This document shows positions 45,945 to 58,621 of a stretch of 64,000 nt of DNA, in pieces. The stretch comes from [Phialemoniopsis] sp. UDSM-2020 (taxonomy: Eukaryota; Ascomycota; Sordariomycetes; Thyridiales; Thyridiaceae): positions 1,178,001-1,242,000 of the forward strand of contig JAEILZ010000003.1 in the NCBI GenBank assembly GCA_018873225.1, written 5' to 3'. The stretch's first letter is position 1. The number at the start of each line of letters is the position of its first letter. Position numbers and translations under genes: made by a program. Below the pieces are notes generated by a model. It made no database searches, was not told where the DNA came from, and saw only the letters and a program-made list of their open reading frames with translations.

Positions 45945-47894
45945 TTTGCGTGTACGCGAGCATGCATATGGCCATCGGACTTAGATCGTTTATCGTGGGA
46001 GTGCTGTATCTGGGTTTGAGTCTACTCATCCCGCCGTGGATTCTCATCGCAAGGGCATTTTTGCGGATTTGACTGAACTGAAGTCTCATCACGCAGCCTG
46101 TTAGCACAAAGCTTATGAGCGATAGGGAACCACGACTCCCCACGTCTTTGTCTAGGATTGCTTTTATCGTTTCTTTTTGAAGTCTTTTTCTTTGGTTCGA
46201 CACATTTCCTTACTGGCTCGGAATGCCTCGAATCTCACAGCTATTTGGACGGAAGTCCGGTCTACCTGGATCGGCTACCCCACAATGTCTGTGTGATCCT
46301 GGGCCTTCCGAACGGCATGTCCGGTACTCTAGCTTACCAGCTGGTGTATCGTACTGGACTGCTCAGGGAAAACCAAAGGATCTCTGGATCAAGTTTCCAC
46401 CAGAATTCGTTCAGAAGTACCGATCTTCCAAGCCTCATCGGACTAGGCGAATTCAAGGAATCTCAGAGCTAGGCGCACACAACCGATTGTGTCACTAAAC
46501 GACGGAGCAACAACCACCTTCCTAATGGTCACCATGAACCCTCGCAGCAGGTTTCCTAACGATTCGCATCCTTCACGATTTCTTTATTCTGCATCATCGA
46601 ATTTTGCACTGGCATTCTCGCTTCGGAGCCCGCTTCTGGGGATGTTACGAACTAGGGGACGAGGGGACGGTCGTATGAAGAGTTCGGTAGCGAGACAGAC
46701 ACAGGAGGCATGTTGAGGCTGGAGCTCGCCGCATAATCGGACATAATTGGCATTCGGCCTGAGAGAGTTTGTTTGGATAGCACCGAGCTATCCGCGCATG
46801 CATCCTCTCGCAAGCCTACTTGCTGCCTCGTGGACCTCGTATCTTTTACACGGCCGGCATTGAATGACGTGGGGCGGAGCTCGATAGGAACAAACCAGTT
46901 TGATTTTGGGGGAATCGAGATCTTGAGCAGTCTGCATTACTTTCTCTGCTGTCGGTCGGGAACGATAGCAGACAGAAGCTTGCGGCACTCCACTCTCCTT
47001 ACTCCATCCCCTGGCCCTGGGTGTTGATATGCAGGCTCGGCCCCAAAAGGACTCGTACGTTAGTTACTTGACGTGGGAGTCGAGTGCTGTGGGTTGGCAC
47101 CCTGGTGTTGGCACAAGCAACAGTCCACACGGGGTCAGGTAGTTCTTTAAGCAATTGACATTTAATTTGGCATCACATCTAAACCTCTCTCTGACCCTGC
47201 TGTCTATGCCTCTCTTCTGACTCTTCCCAACTGGCCTGCCTACCTTGGCTTGACACCAGGCAGCTGGGTTGTTGCAGGCATCGATATCGACCCCACCCCC
47301 ACCTTTGGCAACAGGCCCGCTTGCATAGTCATGAGGCTGTACTTTGATCACGAGCCACGCCAGGGGTGCCCAGACATCAGGCACATGACAAGTCGAGCTG
47401 TCATGGAAGGCGTAGGACTTGAAACAACTGTAGAAATATATATTTCTGATCTGGTTTTAGTTTTTCTGTCTTCCATTTCCCGTGGAATCAACTCCTCGTG
47501 CTCGGTTCGAGGCCAGGTTCTACCGTTCTTGGTCGCGTGCTGGGCGATCTCCTTGCTGACAGCACAAGTGCATTTATCAACTGGAATGAACTGAATTGTG
47601 GTTGTTTATTCCCCGTACAGAGTCACTTGAGAGGCTACAGACACAGCGACATATCCACAATCTCGGGATTGAACGACTGAGCTGACCCGGCGAGACTTGC
47701 TTTGAACTTTGAGTAAGCCGGAGTCGTGTGCTCGGTAAGTCGGTGTGTTTGTGCCCAGAACTGGTTGATCTTGTATCTTATCAACCCCACCAAGGCAGAT
47801 TGATTGACACGCCCGAGCCAGCAGGGATCCTAATAGTTAAGGGACAGGCTACAAACCCCAGTTTATTTATTGTCGAGCCTGGCCTGAACAAGCT
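45945..47894. other. intergenic
   Basis: About 1.95 kb between two plus-strand genes, with no recognisable gene. A 16-bp perfect AT palindrome (AGAAATATATATTTCT) lies at 47432-47447. The rest is presumed CK1 3' UTR and promoter of the phosphatase. Confidence 0.55.
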
Positions 47895-49558
47895 ATGGAC
47901 CGCCGTCCCTCCACAACCTCCCCTGCGACCTCTCCTCCTTCCACCATGGGGCCCTCGACGCTGGATCTCTTCATCCTGACCTTCAATTGCGCAAAGACGT
48001 TTATCAACGTCCCCGTCTTTGCGTCACATCTCCAGGATGCCTTGACCCGCAACGCCACGGGGCTCCCAGACCTGGTGGTCTTGTAAGTGTGCTCTACTTG
48101 CTTGCTGCTCTTCCCTACTGCAAAGCCTCCTCAGACGCGGAACATACTGGCTGTTGTGTGTGACGACCCACGATGGTCTTGGCTAACTGGACTTGAAGCT
48201 CCCTGCAAGAATTCGCGCCCCTGTCTTACTCCTTCATCGGAGGGTACTTCCTCTCGCCCTACCTCGCCCGATTCGAGGAGGCACTGAACCTCGCTGCCGC
48301 GCAGGTCGCTACTACCCTGCCCTCCACCGCCGGGGAGGGCGAGTCCGACTCTTTGCTCTCCAACGGCCAGAGCAATGGCGATGCCGCCTCGAGATCTCGA
48401 AACGGCGGCCGGCCGAAGCCCTACCACCTCATCAAGTCACATAATGCCGGTATGACGGCCATCATGCTCTTTGCGCGCGACCCGGAAGCCGTACACAGCG
48501 TGCAGGTCGCCGAGGTGGGATTCGGCGCGGCGGACATGGGCAACAAGGGCGCGGCGGGAGTGCGGGTCACCCACGCCGTCGGCGAGGGGCAGACGTCCGA
48601 GGTGACGTTTGTGGCGACGCACTTCGCGGCCATGGAGTGGAACCTGCGCCGGCGGAACAAGAACTGGAAGAGCATCGTGTCGGACCTGCTCTTCGAGAAC
48701 CCGAAAAAGGTCGTCGAGGGGCTCGAAGGGCTAGGGTCCGGCCTCAAGGGCAGGCTGCTCGACAGCGCCGCGAGCCCGCCCCTCGGCCCGGAGGAGGAGG
48801 ATAGCCGGCCGCTGCTGTCGCCGGAGCAGGAGGCCGCGCTGCTGCAGCACAACGACAAGCTGCGCGACATCTCGGTCTTCAAGCCGACCTCGCACCTCTT
48901 CGTCGCGGGCGACCTCAACTACCGCATCGGGTCCAAGACGCCGCCGACCTTGGCCGCGTTCCCGAGCCTCGACGAGGACTCGCCGGACTACTGGCCTGCC
49001 TTCCTCGGCCGCGACCAGCTGACGCAGGAGCGCGAGGCCGGGCGCACCCTGCACGGCCTGTCCGAGGCGCCCATCACCTTCCCGCCGACGTACAAGTTCG
49101 ACATTCAGTCCTCGCCCGAGGGCGCCGCCAACGAGGCCGCCGCCCGGCGCGACGGCAGCGTCGTCCCCTTTGCCTACGCGCCGCACCGCTGGCCCTCGTG
49201 GTGCGACCGCGTCCTGTTCCTCGAGACCCCCGCGTCCGAGAAGCAGAAAGTCGACGTCGTCGCCTACAAGCCCCTGCCCGTGGTCAGGACGAGCGACCAC
49301 CAGGCCGTGTACCTGCGGGCGCGGGTGCCCGCTCTTGCCGCCGTTGAGGCGGAGGAGGGCGGTGACGAGGACGACCCGCGCGTGCGCCTGCCCGTGCCGA
49401 TCGACGTCGACGCGTGGGAGAGGCGCGCGGCGGCGCGGCGGCGCGAGGTGCTCGTCGGCTGGAGCATGTTCTTCTGGAGCACGCGCGAGGGCGCCGTCGT
49501 CATCGCCACGCTCATGCTCGTCGGCGTCGGGGGTTGGTGGGCGTGGCAGGGCGTTTGA
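47895..49558 (+). CDS. INP54: tail-anchored inositol polyphosphate 5-phosphatase (INP54-like)
   Basis: Exons 47895-48082 and 48199-49558 give 515 aa; the 116-nt intron joins LPDLVVF to SLQEFAP. The enzyme removes the 5-phosphate from PI(4,5)P2. Motifs in order are FNCAK, SLQEFAP (metal-binding Glu), NKGAAGVRV, FVATHFAAME, the signature FVAGDLNYRIG, PTYKFD, RWPSWCDRVLF and RTSDHQAVY. The last 25 residues (EGAVVIATLMLVGVGGWWAW) form one hydrophobic segment ending the protein, after a basic stretch RAAARRREV, which fits a tail anchor in the ER as in yeast Inp54. A Ser/Gly/Asn-rich insert lies at about 98-125, and an acidic one near residue 465. The in-frame Met at 47946 has a better context (ccaccATGg) and could be the start. 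The codon bias is strongly GC. Confidence 0.9.
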
Positions 49559-50378
49559 ACGGCAGCATAGAGCGTTTGGGAAAAGCGTGGGGGCAATGGG
49601 AGGATAGAAATTCGATGAGCTTTTTTCGCATAGTTTTCACCTGGGCATTTTCTCGTGTGTGGTAATGAGGAGAGCTGTGGGGATGGGACATAGAGAGATT
49701 TCATATCACGGGTGACAAGGTACGAAGAAGGGATATTCTAGATACCCTGCTTGATTTTCTATATGATGGATGGAAGCAAGGTGGGCGTTATATATACTGC
49801 ATATACAGAATCTCTCGTCTAAGAGCTTGCAGTGATGGCTTTCTTTCCTTTATGCTGGTACTTTGTCTAGTCTGTGTGTGTCTGTCTGTATGTGTTTGGA
49901 TTCTGTTCTGCTGCTTCTATCCAGATGAGATGAACTGAGCTTCGCTATCGATAGATGATCTGGCATCCATCTTTTCTTCGCTGCCACAAGCGGGCGATAT
50001 CCCCCTTTGCCTTGGATTTTCGGTAAAGAGGTTGGGGATTTGAAAACACGTCGAAAAAAAACAAAAGGCCTCCAGAATCATCCCCGCTCTCCCGATTCGT
50101 AATATGATGCAGACGTAGCTTGGAAACATGAGATGAAGAAAAGTGTCAAGACGCCAAATAAACGCCGCCTCCTGCAATAGCTTACACACTCCCACACAAC
50201 GAGCCTGACCGCCCACCCGAACACGCATTTATACCAACTGAGAATAGGGAGGAAGCAGTTTGGCCCCTCTTGTCCGAGTTTCGAGCAAGCAAAACGTGGC
50301 GAGGAGAGGGGCAGGGGACAAGGGGACGCCGAATCGCTTGAGATGGGCCGAGAATAGAGTCCGGTTTCATGTCCTCTA
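49559..50378. other. intergenic, convergent 3' ends
   Basis: 820 bases between the convergent phosphatase and PKA genes. AT-rich near 49740-49920 with TATATA steps and a tgtgtgtgtctgtctgtatgtgt simple stretch near 49875. No gene seen. Confidence 0.6.
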
Positions 50379-51703
50379 TTAAAAGTCCTTGAAGTAGTTG
50401 TCGTACTTCTCGGCCATCTGATCCGTGTACTTGTCCCGGCTGACGTCCTCTTCCGGGTATATGTCGAAACATTGGGCGTCGCCCGGGTAGCGGACGGGCG
50501 GCACGATGGGTCCGCGCTGGGCACGATTGTAAGTCGCCTCCCAGTCGACACCGTGGAAAAAGGGGTGCTCCTTGACGCGGGCGGCGCCACCCTTGATGTT
50601 ACCAAGGCGGCGAGAGCGGTCGACGGTGCAGAAGGAGCGGATGAGATCCTGCGCCTCGGGTGATATCGGCGGCTCCTGGGGGAACACGACGGGCTTTTCT
50701 ACTATTCTATAATGGGAAGAGGTTTGGTCAGTTGCGCCAAAGTCTTGCGCGGTACAAATAAAACGAGCACTGACTGTTTATAGATCTCGATAGGGTTCTG
50801 GTGCCAGAATGGCGGGTAGCCGGTCAAGAATTCGTATATTAGGATGCCCAGAGCCCACCAGTCGACGGCTGTCGTATGGCCCTTGTTTTGTATGACCTCG
50901 GGCGCAAGATACTCGGGCGTGCCGCAAAGGGTATAAGTCTCCACGGCCCGGCCGTTGTCGTCGTCCTTCTTCCCCAAGCGTTTGGCGAAACCAAAGTCGA
51001 CCAGCTTGATGTGGCCTTCCTCGTCGAGTAATAAGTTCTCCGGTTTCAGGTCGCGATAGGCAACACCGCCCTGATGCTCGTGCAGGAACTCGAGAACGAG
51101 AACAATCTCGGCGGCGTAGAAGCGGGCCATGTCCTCGTCGAACCGGCGCAGCTTGCGCAGATAGCTAAAGAGCTCGCCGCCAGGGACATAGTCGAGGAGA
51201 AGGTATAGAAAGTCGTGGTCGGAGAAGGAGGCGAGGAGATTTGTGATGAAGGGGTGGCCAGAGACATCACCGAGGATCTGGCGCTCGTGGCGGACGTGGT
51301 CAATCTGCTTGAGCTTGATGACCTCGGTCTTGCGCAGGATCTTGAGCGCAAAGACCTTGTTGCGATCGGCGTCATTTTGACTCGCTGGCCGCACGAGACA
51401 GACTCGGGCGAACGTACCTATACAAAGGGGTTATACCTTGTAAGCCCGAGGTTCTCATGATTTTGCGCGCGCTCGCATATGAGGGACAGAAAAGCTAGAC
51501 TTACCGGTTCCCAAGGTCCTTATCCTCTTGAAGTCACTGAGCTGTAGTTTCGGTGAGCTTAAGGTACGGCCGTTCTCGTGGCCATTGCTGTGCCCTCCTG
51601 ACCCTCCATTGCCGCCAGAACCGTTCAATCCCTCAGCTCTGAAGTGCCCGGGTTGGTCGATCTGGGGTATGATTGGGTTGGAAGCAGCGACTGTGGCAGC
51701 CAT
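50379..51703 (-). CDS. pkaC: cAMP-dependent protein kinase catalytic subunit
   Basis: Minus-strand exons 51703-51505, 51417-50775 and 50706-50379 give 389 aa; introns are 87 and 68 nt. After a Gly/Asn/Ser-rich N-terminus of about 55 residues comes an AGC kinase: Gly loop LGTGTFARVCLV (split by intron 1), Lys in FALKILRK, PGGELFSYLR, catalytic YRDLKPENLLLD, DFGFAKRLG, activation-loop Thr in YTLCGTPEYLAPEV, and WWALGILIYEFLTG. The C-terminal tail ends FKDF, the truncated hydrophobic motif FxxF of PKA. The second Gly-loop position after F is Ala (FARV) rather than Gly. It acts in cAMP signalling for growth, conidiation and, in pathogens, infection structures. The divergent short N-terminus suggests the second of the two fungal isoforms (inference). 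Confidence 0.95.
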
Positions 51704-54296
51704 TTTGGGCAGACGGGTTGCAGCGCCTCTCTAGGTAGTGGTGGTGTTGGGTACGGTTCAGAGAGAGACAGAGCGTGAGAGGAGGATAGAAGGATGCTGC
51801 CGTGTCCTGGCGGGTAGAGACAGACAAGAGTTGAGAGGGTTTACCTGCGATCCATGCCCATGGGTACGATCGCATTCAGCTGAGACGGGTTTCCTCGAGT
51901 GCGCGCAGTGCGTTTGGCAGTCCAATGCGGGGCAGGCCTTGTTCGCGATCAGCAGCCCGTTTAGGTAGTTGGTGGTGGTTGGTGTAAGATGGATGGATGG
52001 ATCAGCGGCGTTTCCAGTATTCACTCCTTGTTGTCGTACGAACAGGCGGGTAGGCGGGTAGGTATAAGCTGACTGAGTAGCTGAGCTGGGGAAAAGAGAA
52101 GCCCGAGTAATGATGCTGGGTTAAGTTTGAAGGGTCTCTGACATTGCAGTGCATCTGTCTGGTGGCACACTAACTAGCCATGGGCATGGGGGTGTGTGGA
52201 TGGATTGGGGGGGAGAATGTGAGACCTTTCATCGACCAGGGGAGCGAACATGAGAGAGAGAGCAAAGAAAGTGGAGGCCGCAACCCTCGGTTCTGGATCT
52301 GCCCCCCAAAAACAGCGTCACTTTGGACTTTGGGGTGAAGGCTTTCCTGCAATACAGGCGGCTTATCGTCGGGCGTAAAAAAATTGATAGCCCAGCTATG
52401 ACGTTGACGGTGCCGCAGAATGATTCGCACCCGGCGGCGTCTCGACAACTTCTCCCAGAGCGGACTAGAGGCGCGGGATAAGTCGCTATTATTAAAAAGA
52501 CGCCATTGCCCGTGGACGGTATTAATATGTTATCATCCTTGCTGGCCTTGCCTATGCTCCCTCTCCCGTCTATCCATCTATCCGGTAAGTTATTTCTTCG
52601 TCTCAACCCATCAGAGTGAATCAGAATGAGTGCGCGCGTTCATGGCGAAGAGATGAACCAGGCCGCCGCTGTATCTCCGTCTGCCACCTTGATCTCATGC
52701 CGGGAATACGTGTTCCAGCCATATGGTTCTTGGTTCCTACCAGGCTCTAGCACTACTTCGTACTTAGGTAGACGAGGAAGTGCTCATCCGACTCGATGGA
52801 GACCTGCTGGACTGGACTACTATGTGGATAGCTGGCACCTGTTTCTGGTACATGTCTCTGTTGTCGAGTCATTTGCTGACAGCACACACGACTTGCGCAT
52901 TGGGCCCGTAACTCGATTGCCTGACTTGCTCCCACCCTCATCCTTCTTTTCAGATAATCCCCCGTCGGCCGACCACAGCCGCCAAAACGTGCATTGAGTC
53001 TGTAAATTGACCGGGTTATTGTCGTGCAGGAGATTTAACCCCGGCTCCCGGGGTCGCCGTGCCCAACGAATGCAGGTAGTAAGCAGATCCTCCGCAGGCC
53101 TGGCCGATCGACTCCCCCTAGTATCAGGTGTTACACATTTGTCCTCGGTTTGAGATGTAATTAGGGGTCAAGGGTGAGGATGGATCTCTTTGTCGCAGAA
53201 TGGCAAAGTGTTAGCGCAACCGGGGTGCTGTGCGACTGCTTTCGTGATATCCTCTCCAGCGCCCACGATGCTCGATGAATTAAATTGATTTAGAGGTAAC
53301 TGACAAGTCGCCATGCCCAGAATTTAAACATGCCCACGTTGTGCTTGATGTGATATCGAGCTGTCAGAGATTAAACTTGTTTCGTGCGAAGTCGACAGGA
53401 ATAAGTAAGTTACTTTGTATTAGGTACTGTTTTACTCAAATCCCGATCATATGAATGGTCAATTCAGAGATTCGATACATGAAATGGAGGACAAAACTTT
53501 TAGGTCCAGCAAGGGCTCGTCTCCTCCAAGTGAATACATCGTCAGCAACAGCCGGTTGCACGACTCCGTATAGTCAGGAGACAAGCCAGAGACAAATAAC
53601 ACTACAGTGAGATGAGTATTGCATGCTCGATTCCAGACATGGCAGCGATTCGAGACACTTCATCTCGTCTTGTCCTGGTTACTGCTGGCATGGGCTGGCA
53701 ATGGTGGGACAACAGGAAACCCATAGGACGGCACTGGCGCCTGTCTAGCTGAGTCCATCCCCTACAGCAACCACAAATAGGGGACTAACCCCGGAATGCA
53801 CCACGCTACTTGTACAACGGAGGCTTGCGGGCGGCACCTGCAGGGGTCGACTGCCCAGGCAGCTCTGCTAGCTCCCCACTTCCCTTCAATGATGGATAAA
53901 GTTGTTTCCAGACTGAGCTAAGCCCCCCAAGTGCCTTAACACTGCCCAGGTGCTGTGGCTTTTGGAGAGAGACGCAACCCCGGCAAGGCTACCTATCACG
54001 ATACACAGCTTACCTACTCCAAACCCACCACTCCATCCCCCATCACCCTTCTAGACAGCAAGCGGCTCTACAGTTCCAGATATTGACCTTCCGAGCCTGG
54101 TTCGGGCTCATGTATACTCCAGCTATCATTTGCGATTGATGACCTCCGTCTGACTAGCCGGGCGTCACTCCGGCCTTCCGCTCGTTCCATTCTCTCAATC
54201 TCTCTCCCCCGTCGGCCCCTCCTCTTCAGCTCCCTATCCCTGCATGGTGATACGTGATCTGGGCGGTGGCCCTCGGTTCTCACAGCTTCAGCAGCC
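51704..54296. other. intergenic, divergent promoters of PKA and the Rab GAP
   Basis: About 2.6 kb without a recognisable gene. Likely PKA leader near 51704-52100 (with a repeated ggtaggcgggtaggt string at about 52045-52062), then AT-richer DNA at about 53150-53500, then a C/T-rich leader of the GAP gene. Confidence 0.55.
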
Positions 54297-57200
54297 ATGT
54301 TGAACTTTTCCAACTTTGTGCAAAAGGCACAACAGCTTCTCGACCCGACGCAGGGCCTGAACCTGACGAATTCCGACAAGAACCCCTCCAAGGCCTCCCT
54401 CTTCCAGAACCAATTCCGCCTCCCTTCATCCCAACATCCGCTGTACGAGATCACCGCCGAGCTCACCATCCCACCTTCCAACGCTACCCAGGGAGATAAA
54501 GATAGGGATCGAGGCTTTCACTATGTCGGCAAGCTACATCTGTCCGAGGCCTACATATGCTTCTCCACGACGCCCAGCAGCTTCCTATCATCTGCGAGCA
54601 CCTCAACATCATCGGCTTTCACGGGCCAAACACATGGCGGAGGTCCCAGCGGCAATGGTTTCTCATTTCCCCTCTCCTCTATCAGGAGAGTAGAACGTCT
54701 TCATACACAGAACTTCCAGGTATGTACACCTCTCTTGGGACTGTTCCTATCGATCTAGGATCGCTTAGGCTAACCTGATCCCGTCCAGTTTTCACTGGCC
54801 ATCACAACATGGAATGGCATCGCCCAGGACAGCGGCAAAGATAAAAACAAAGATGCAAACAAGGAACAAAAGCCACGAGAACAACGTATTGCAGTAGAGC
54901 TCGCCGGCACCAGGCCAGCCTGCGAGAGGTTTTGCGATGGCTTGAAGAAAGGACTTCGAGCCGCCGTCGGCAACGTCTCAAAGCTCAAGGCCGTCACTTC
55001 CGAATGCTACTCTGAATATCTGCTGCGCCCAGAAGACCAGAAGAACGCAAGCCCTCCTGATGCTGGGCTCGGCATGGTATTTAGGTATCCTGGTGACCCC
55101 AAGAAACTGAGGGACAGAGCCAAGATGCGACTCTGGGCCGAGTACCTCCGTGACAATGGCCGAAATGTTACCTTGATACGGCAGCCGACATTCCACAAAC
55201 TCATCAGAGTAGGATTGCCCAACAGGTTAAGGGGTGAGATCTGGGAGTTGACATCGGGCTCCCTCTACCTGCGCCTCGAGAACCCCACCCTTTATGCGGA
55301 TACTCTGGCCAAGTTTGAGGGTCAAGAATCGCTCGCTATTGACGAGATCGAGAAGGACCTGAATCGCAGTCTTCCCGAGTATCCGGGTTTCCAGAGCGAG
55401 GATGGAATCGGCCGGCTCCGTCGCGTTCTGACTGCGTACAGCTGGGTCAACACCGAGGTCGGCTATTGCCAGGCTATGAACATCGTCGTCGCAGCCCTCC
55501 TCATTTACATGTCCGAGGCTCAAGCGTTCTTCCTGTTATCTGCCTTGTGCGATCGTCTTGTACCCGGCTACTACTCCACGACCATGTACGGCACACTTCT
55601 CGATCAAAAGGTCTTCGAGTCTCTAGTGGAGAAGACGATGCCTGTGCTCTGGGAGCATCTGGTGAAGTGCGATGTCCAACTATCAGTCGTATCTCTACCG
55701 TGGTTCCTGTCGCTTTACATCAACTCGATGCCTTTGGTATTCGCCTTCAGGGTACTGGATGTTTTCTTCGTCGAGGGTCCCAAGGTTCTCTTCCAGGTTG
55801 GCCTGGCGATTCTCAGGATAAACGGCGAGGAACTCTTGGATGCCACTGATGATGGTGCTTTCATCTCGGTGCTCAAGTCATATTTTGCCCGTCTCGACGA
55901 ATCGGCGCATCCCAAATCCGAAAATCCCAAACTAAGAGCAGTCACCAGGTTTCAGGAGCTGATGGTGGTCGCTTTCAAAGAATTCTCGGGCATTACGCAC
56001 AGCAGTATCACCGAGCTAAGACTTAAGAATAAGGACGCGGTCTTAAACAACATCGAGAACTTTGCCAAACGGACTTCCATCCGCAACCTAGGTCCCGATA
56101 GCAAAGTCCTGAGCACTGAGGAGCTCGGTGGTCTTTACGACAGATTCTATGGCGTCCTTTACGAACGGCAACAACGTGACTTGATTCTTCAAGAAGAACA
56201 AGCGCGAAGGGTCAAGGCGGGACGGCCCAGGTTACCCGGGATGAATGAGGATCACCACCATGGTATCGAGAAGGGCAGAGTAGGTCTCGGGCCGAGTACC
56301 AGCCTCATGGACTATGATGCCTTCCGCGAGTTCCTCGCTGGAATGTCCAAATGGGCCATCTCAGACTCACCAACGACACCTCGTCGGGATGCGTTTGCCG
56401 ACAAGGACAGAAATGGCTGGGGCAGCTTTAGGAGACCAGATCTGCCCATGTCAATCTGGGGCAACGGGCCCGAGCCTGCCGAGCATGAATTCTTGCAGCG
56501 CATGTTCCGCCACTGGGACGTAGACGCAACAGGGGCGTTGACGTTGCAAAATGTCGTATCCGGGATGGCCAGGATCAAGGGAAAGAGGGACATTATGGGT
56601 ACAATTACGTACTTCTTCGAGCTCTATGATGATGACGGGGACGGCAGAGTGGACAGAGAGGGTATATTACGCATGTCTGAAGCTTTGCTGTTCCTCTCCA
56701 GGCGGGGACTGGAGGGAACCCTAAGCCCGTCCGCGTCCAGTACGGCTCTCAACGGGTATACTGAACAGACGGTCCACGATGCACAGGGACCGATGCCTGG
56801 CGGATCTGTTAATGAAAGGTTCCTGGGAAGTGTCAGTGCCTTCATCAGAAGGTGTTTTGAATACGCAGACCCGGACCACCCTCAGAACCAGGAGAAGGAG
56901 ACTCTCGTCAAGCAGATGGGAGACTTGACGACAGACTCGGATCTTGCAGACCCCGGCTCGTTTGCCATCGGTGATGATGACGATGACGATCTCCTAGCCC
57001 TTGAGTCACCGACCGGTGAGCCGAGCAAGGCTCAGAAACCTCCAACTCAACAAGCAAGCGATGCAGAGTCGACTAAGTCGGGAGAAACTACCGGCCGCAA
57101 GGCATCAGAAGCTGCCAACGCCGCCCTAGACCCGTCAAATCCTCTCCATATCACATTGCCTACTTTCCGCATGGTGGTGCTGGCCGATGAGCTTCTCGAG

Positions 57201-57749
57201 CAGTTCTTCGAGTCCTCGTTCCCGACCTCATTCCATGTAGTCGAGGGCCTTCCCACATCCGGGCCGAGCACTGGCTCCTCCCTTACCACCTTCTCAAGCC
57301 TCGGCATCAGCGCCGGCCGAGCCGCCTCCGCCGCCATCGCTCCTGGTGCGGGTGCACAGGCCGGTGGATCGGCTGCTGGCATCGCGGGTGCCACACGGGG
57401 CCTTCGCGGCGTGCTCGACAACATCGTCACCGATGGCATGCGCGTGGCAGCCGAAGTGCGCAAGCGCATGGAGGACGCGCAGCGCGAGCTCGAGAAGAAC
57501 GCTCTGCCGGGCCAACGTCCGGACGACGACGAAGAGGACGAGGACGAAGGACCGGGCAGAGCCGGCAAGCTGGGGCTCGGAAGCAGCGCGCTGTCATCGG
57601 ACAGGGACCTGCTCGAGGGCGCGGACGCCGGTGCCACCGTGGAGGCGGTGGGAGACAAGGACGGAGCCAGCAAGGATCCCAACGCGCCTAGGATAGGCAA
57701 GGCGCGTGAGGTGGTGCCGACGGAGAGGATCGTCGAGTTTGAGGGCTGA
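54297..57749 (+). CDS. GYP2: GRAM-TBC-EF-hand Rab GTPase-activating protein (GYP2 type)
   Basis: Exons 54297-54719 and 54789-57749 give 1127 aa; the 69-nt intron joins HTQNFQ to FSLAITTWN. A GRAM domain (about 40-180, e.g. HYVGKLHLSEAYICFST) precedes a TBC domain (about 280-490). Both catalytic fingers are present: IEKDLNR (about 328-334, arginine finger I-x2-D-x2-R) and GYCQAM (glutamine finger, about 367). Two EF-hand-like loops follow, WDVDATGALTLQN (about 717) and the canonical DDDGDGRVDREGI (about 755). The C-terminal 250 residues are low-complexity and acidic. This order is that of yeast Gyp2/Mdr1 and human TBC1D8/9. The protein should speed GTP hydrolysis by a Rab of Ypt6/Sec4 type in exocytic or endocytic traffic, perhaps with Ca2+ input. 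Confidence 0.93.
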
Positions 57750-58621
57750 TGAATGGACTAGTTGTGGATTAAGTCGGGGATTTTTGTACTTTTCATGTCA
57801 AGGGTTCAGGTCGAAACTAGCTCTGGGTAATTGGAATAGCAAGAGAGAAAGAGAACAGAGGGAGAAATACTCCCCTTCTTGACATGTCACTACCTCGAGA
57901 GACGAGGTGACAAGATTAGCTACAGCTATTGGTTTTGCTTTGTGAGAATACCAGTGGCTTGCGTATTCTACTGCTAAGACTCTTACTGAGGGGACAATTT
58001 GTGGACGGTGACTTGGGATGTGACGATATACTTCATAAGCAAAAAGGAAAAGGGGACATAGTTGTATATGATCGACGACTCAAGCTTCGGTCGTAGGGAG
58101 GGGGGAGGGATAACATGAGATGGGATGAGGATTCAATCAAGTCACAATCAAGGCAGAAGATGGACTTCAAAATGTAGGGCACAACCTCTATTTGTAGAGC
58201 TACTGGTGAGATTACTTGTTGACAGCCGGTTAAACAGACAAAGAATAGAACCGAATGACCATCCTATAAGAATAACAAAACGCGCGCGATTTCAGAGTCT
58301 TGACTTGCATATTTCCCAAAAAGTGATTAAAAAGAACCGAAGATGAGTTTCCACATTACATCCTGATGTACGCTCCATAGATGCCGGGATATGAGATGAA
58401 GGGTCGGTTTTTTCTTTTGTGAAAAAGTGTCCGAGGAACAAACTGGCGGCCCTTCGGGGTGAAAAGGGGTGCGCCAGGCCCTAACGGACCCGACCAAGGA
58501 CTATTCAAGAGTAGCCGCGACCTGCGAGGGCAACACGGACTACCTCGATAGCCGGTGAGAGCATGCCGCGAGGGTGCGTCTCACCTGGGGACTTGGGCCG
58601 AGGTACCAAGCTTCCAACCGC
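57750..58621. other. intergenic, convergent 3' ends
   Basis: 870 bases between the convergent GAP and WSC genes; AT-rich, presumed 3' UTRs. Nothing else seen. Confidence 0.6.

Noticed and set aside
47505..47520. tRNA box-B-like GGTTCGAGGCC
   Set aside because: No box A upstream and no acceptor stem pairing.
48731..49300. Antisense Arg/Gly/Val-rich frame in the 5-phosphatase gene
   Set aside because: A GC-bias shadow of the real coding strand.
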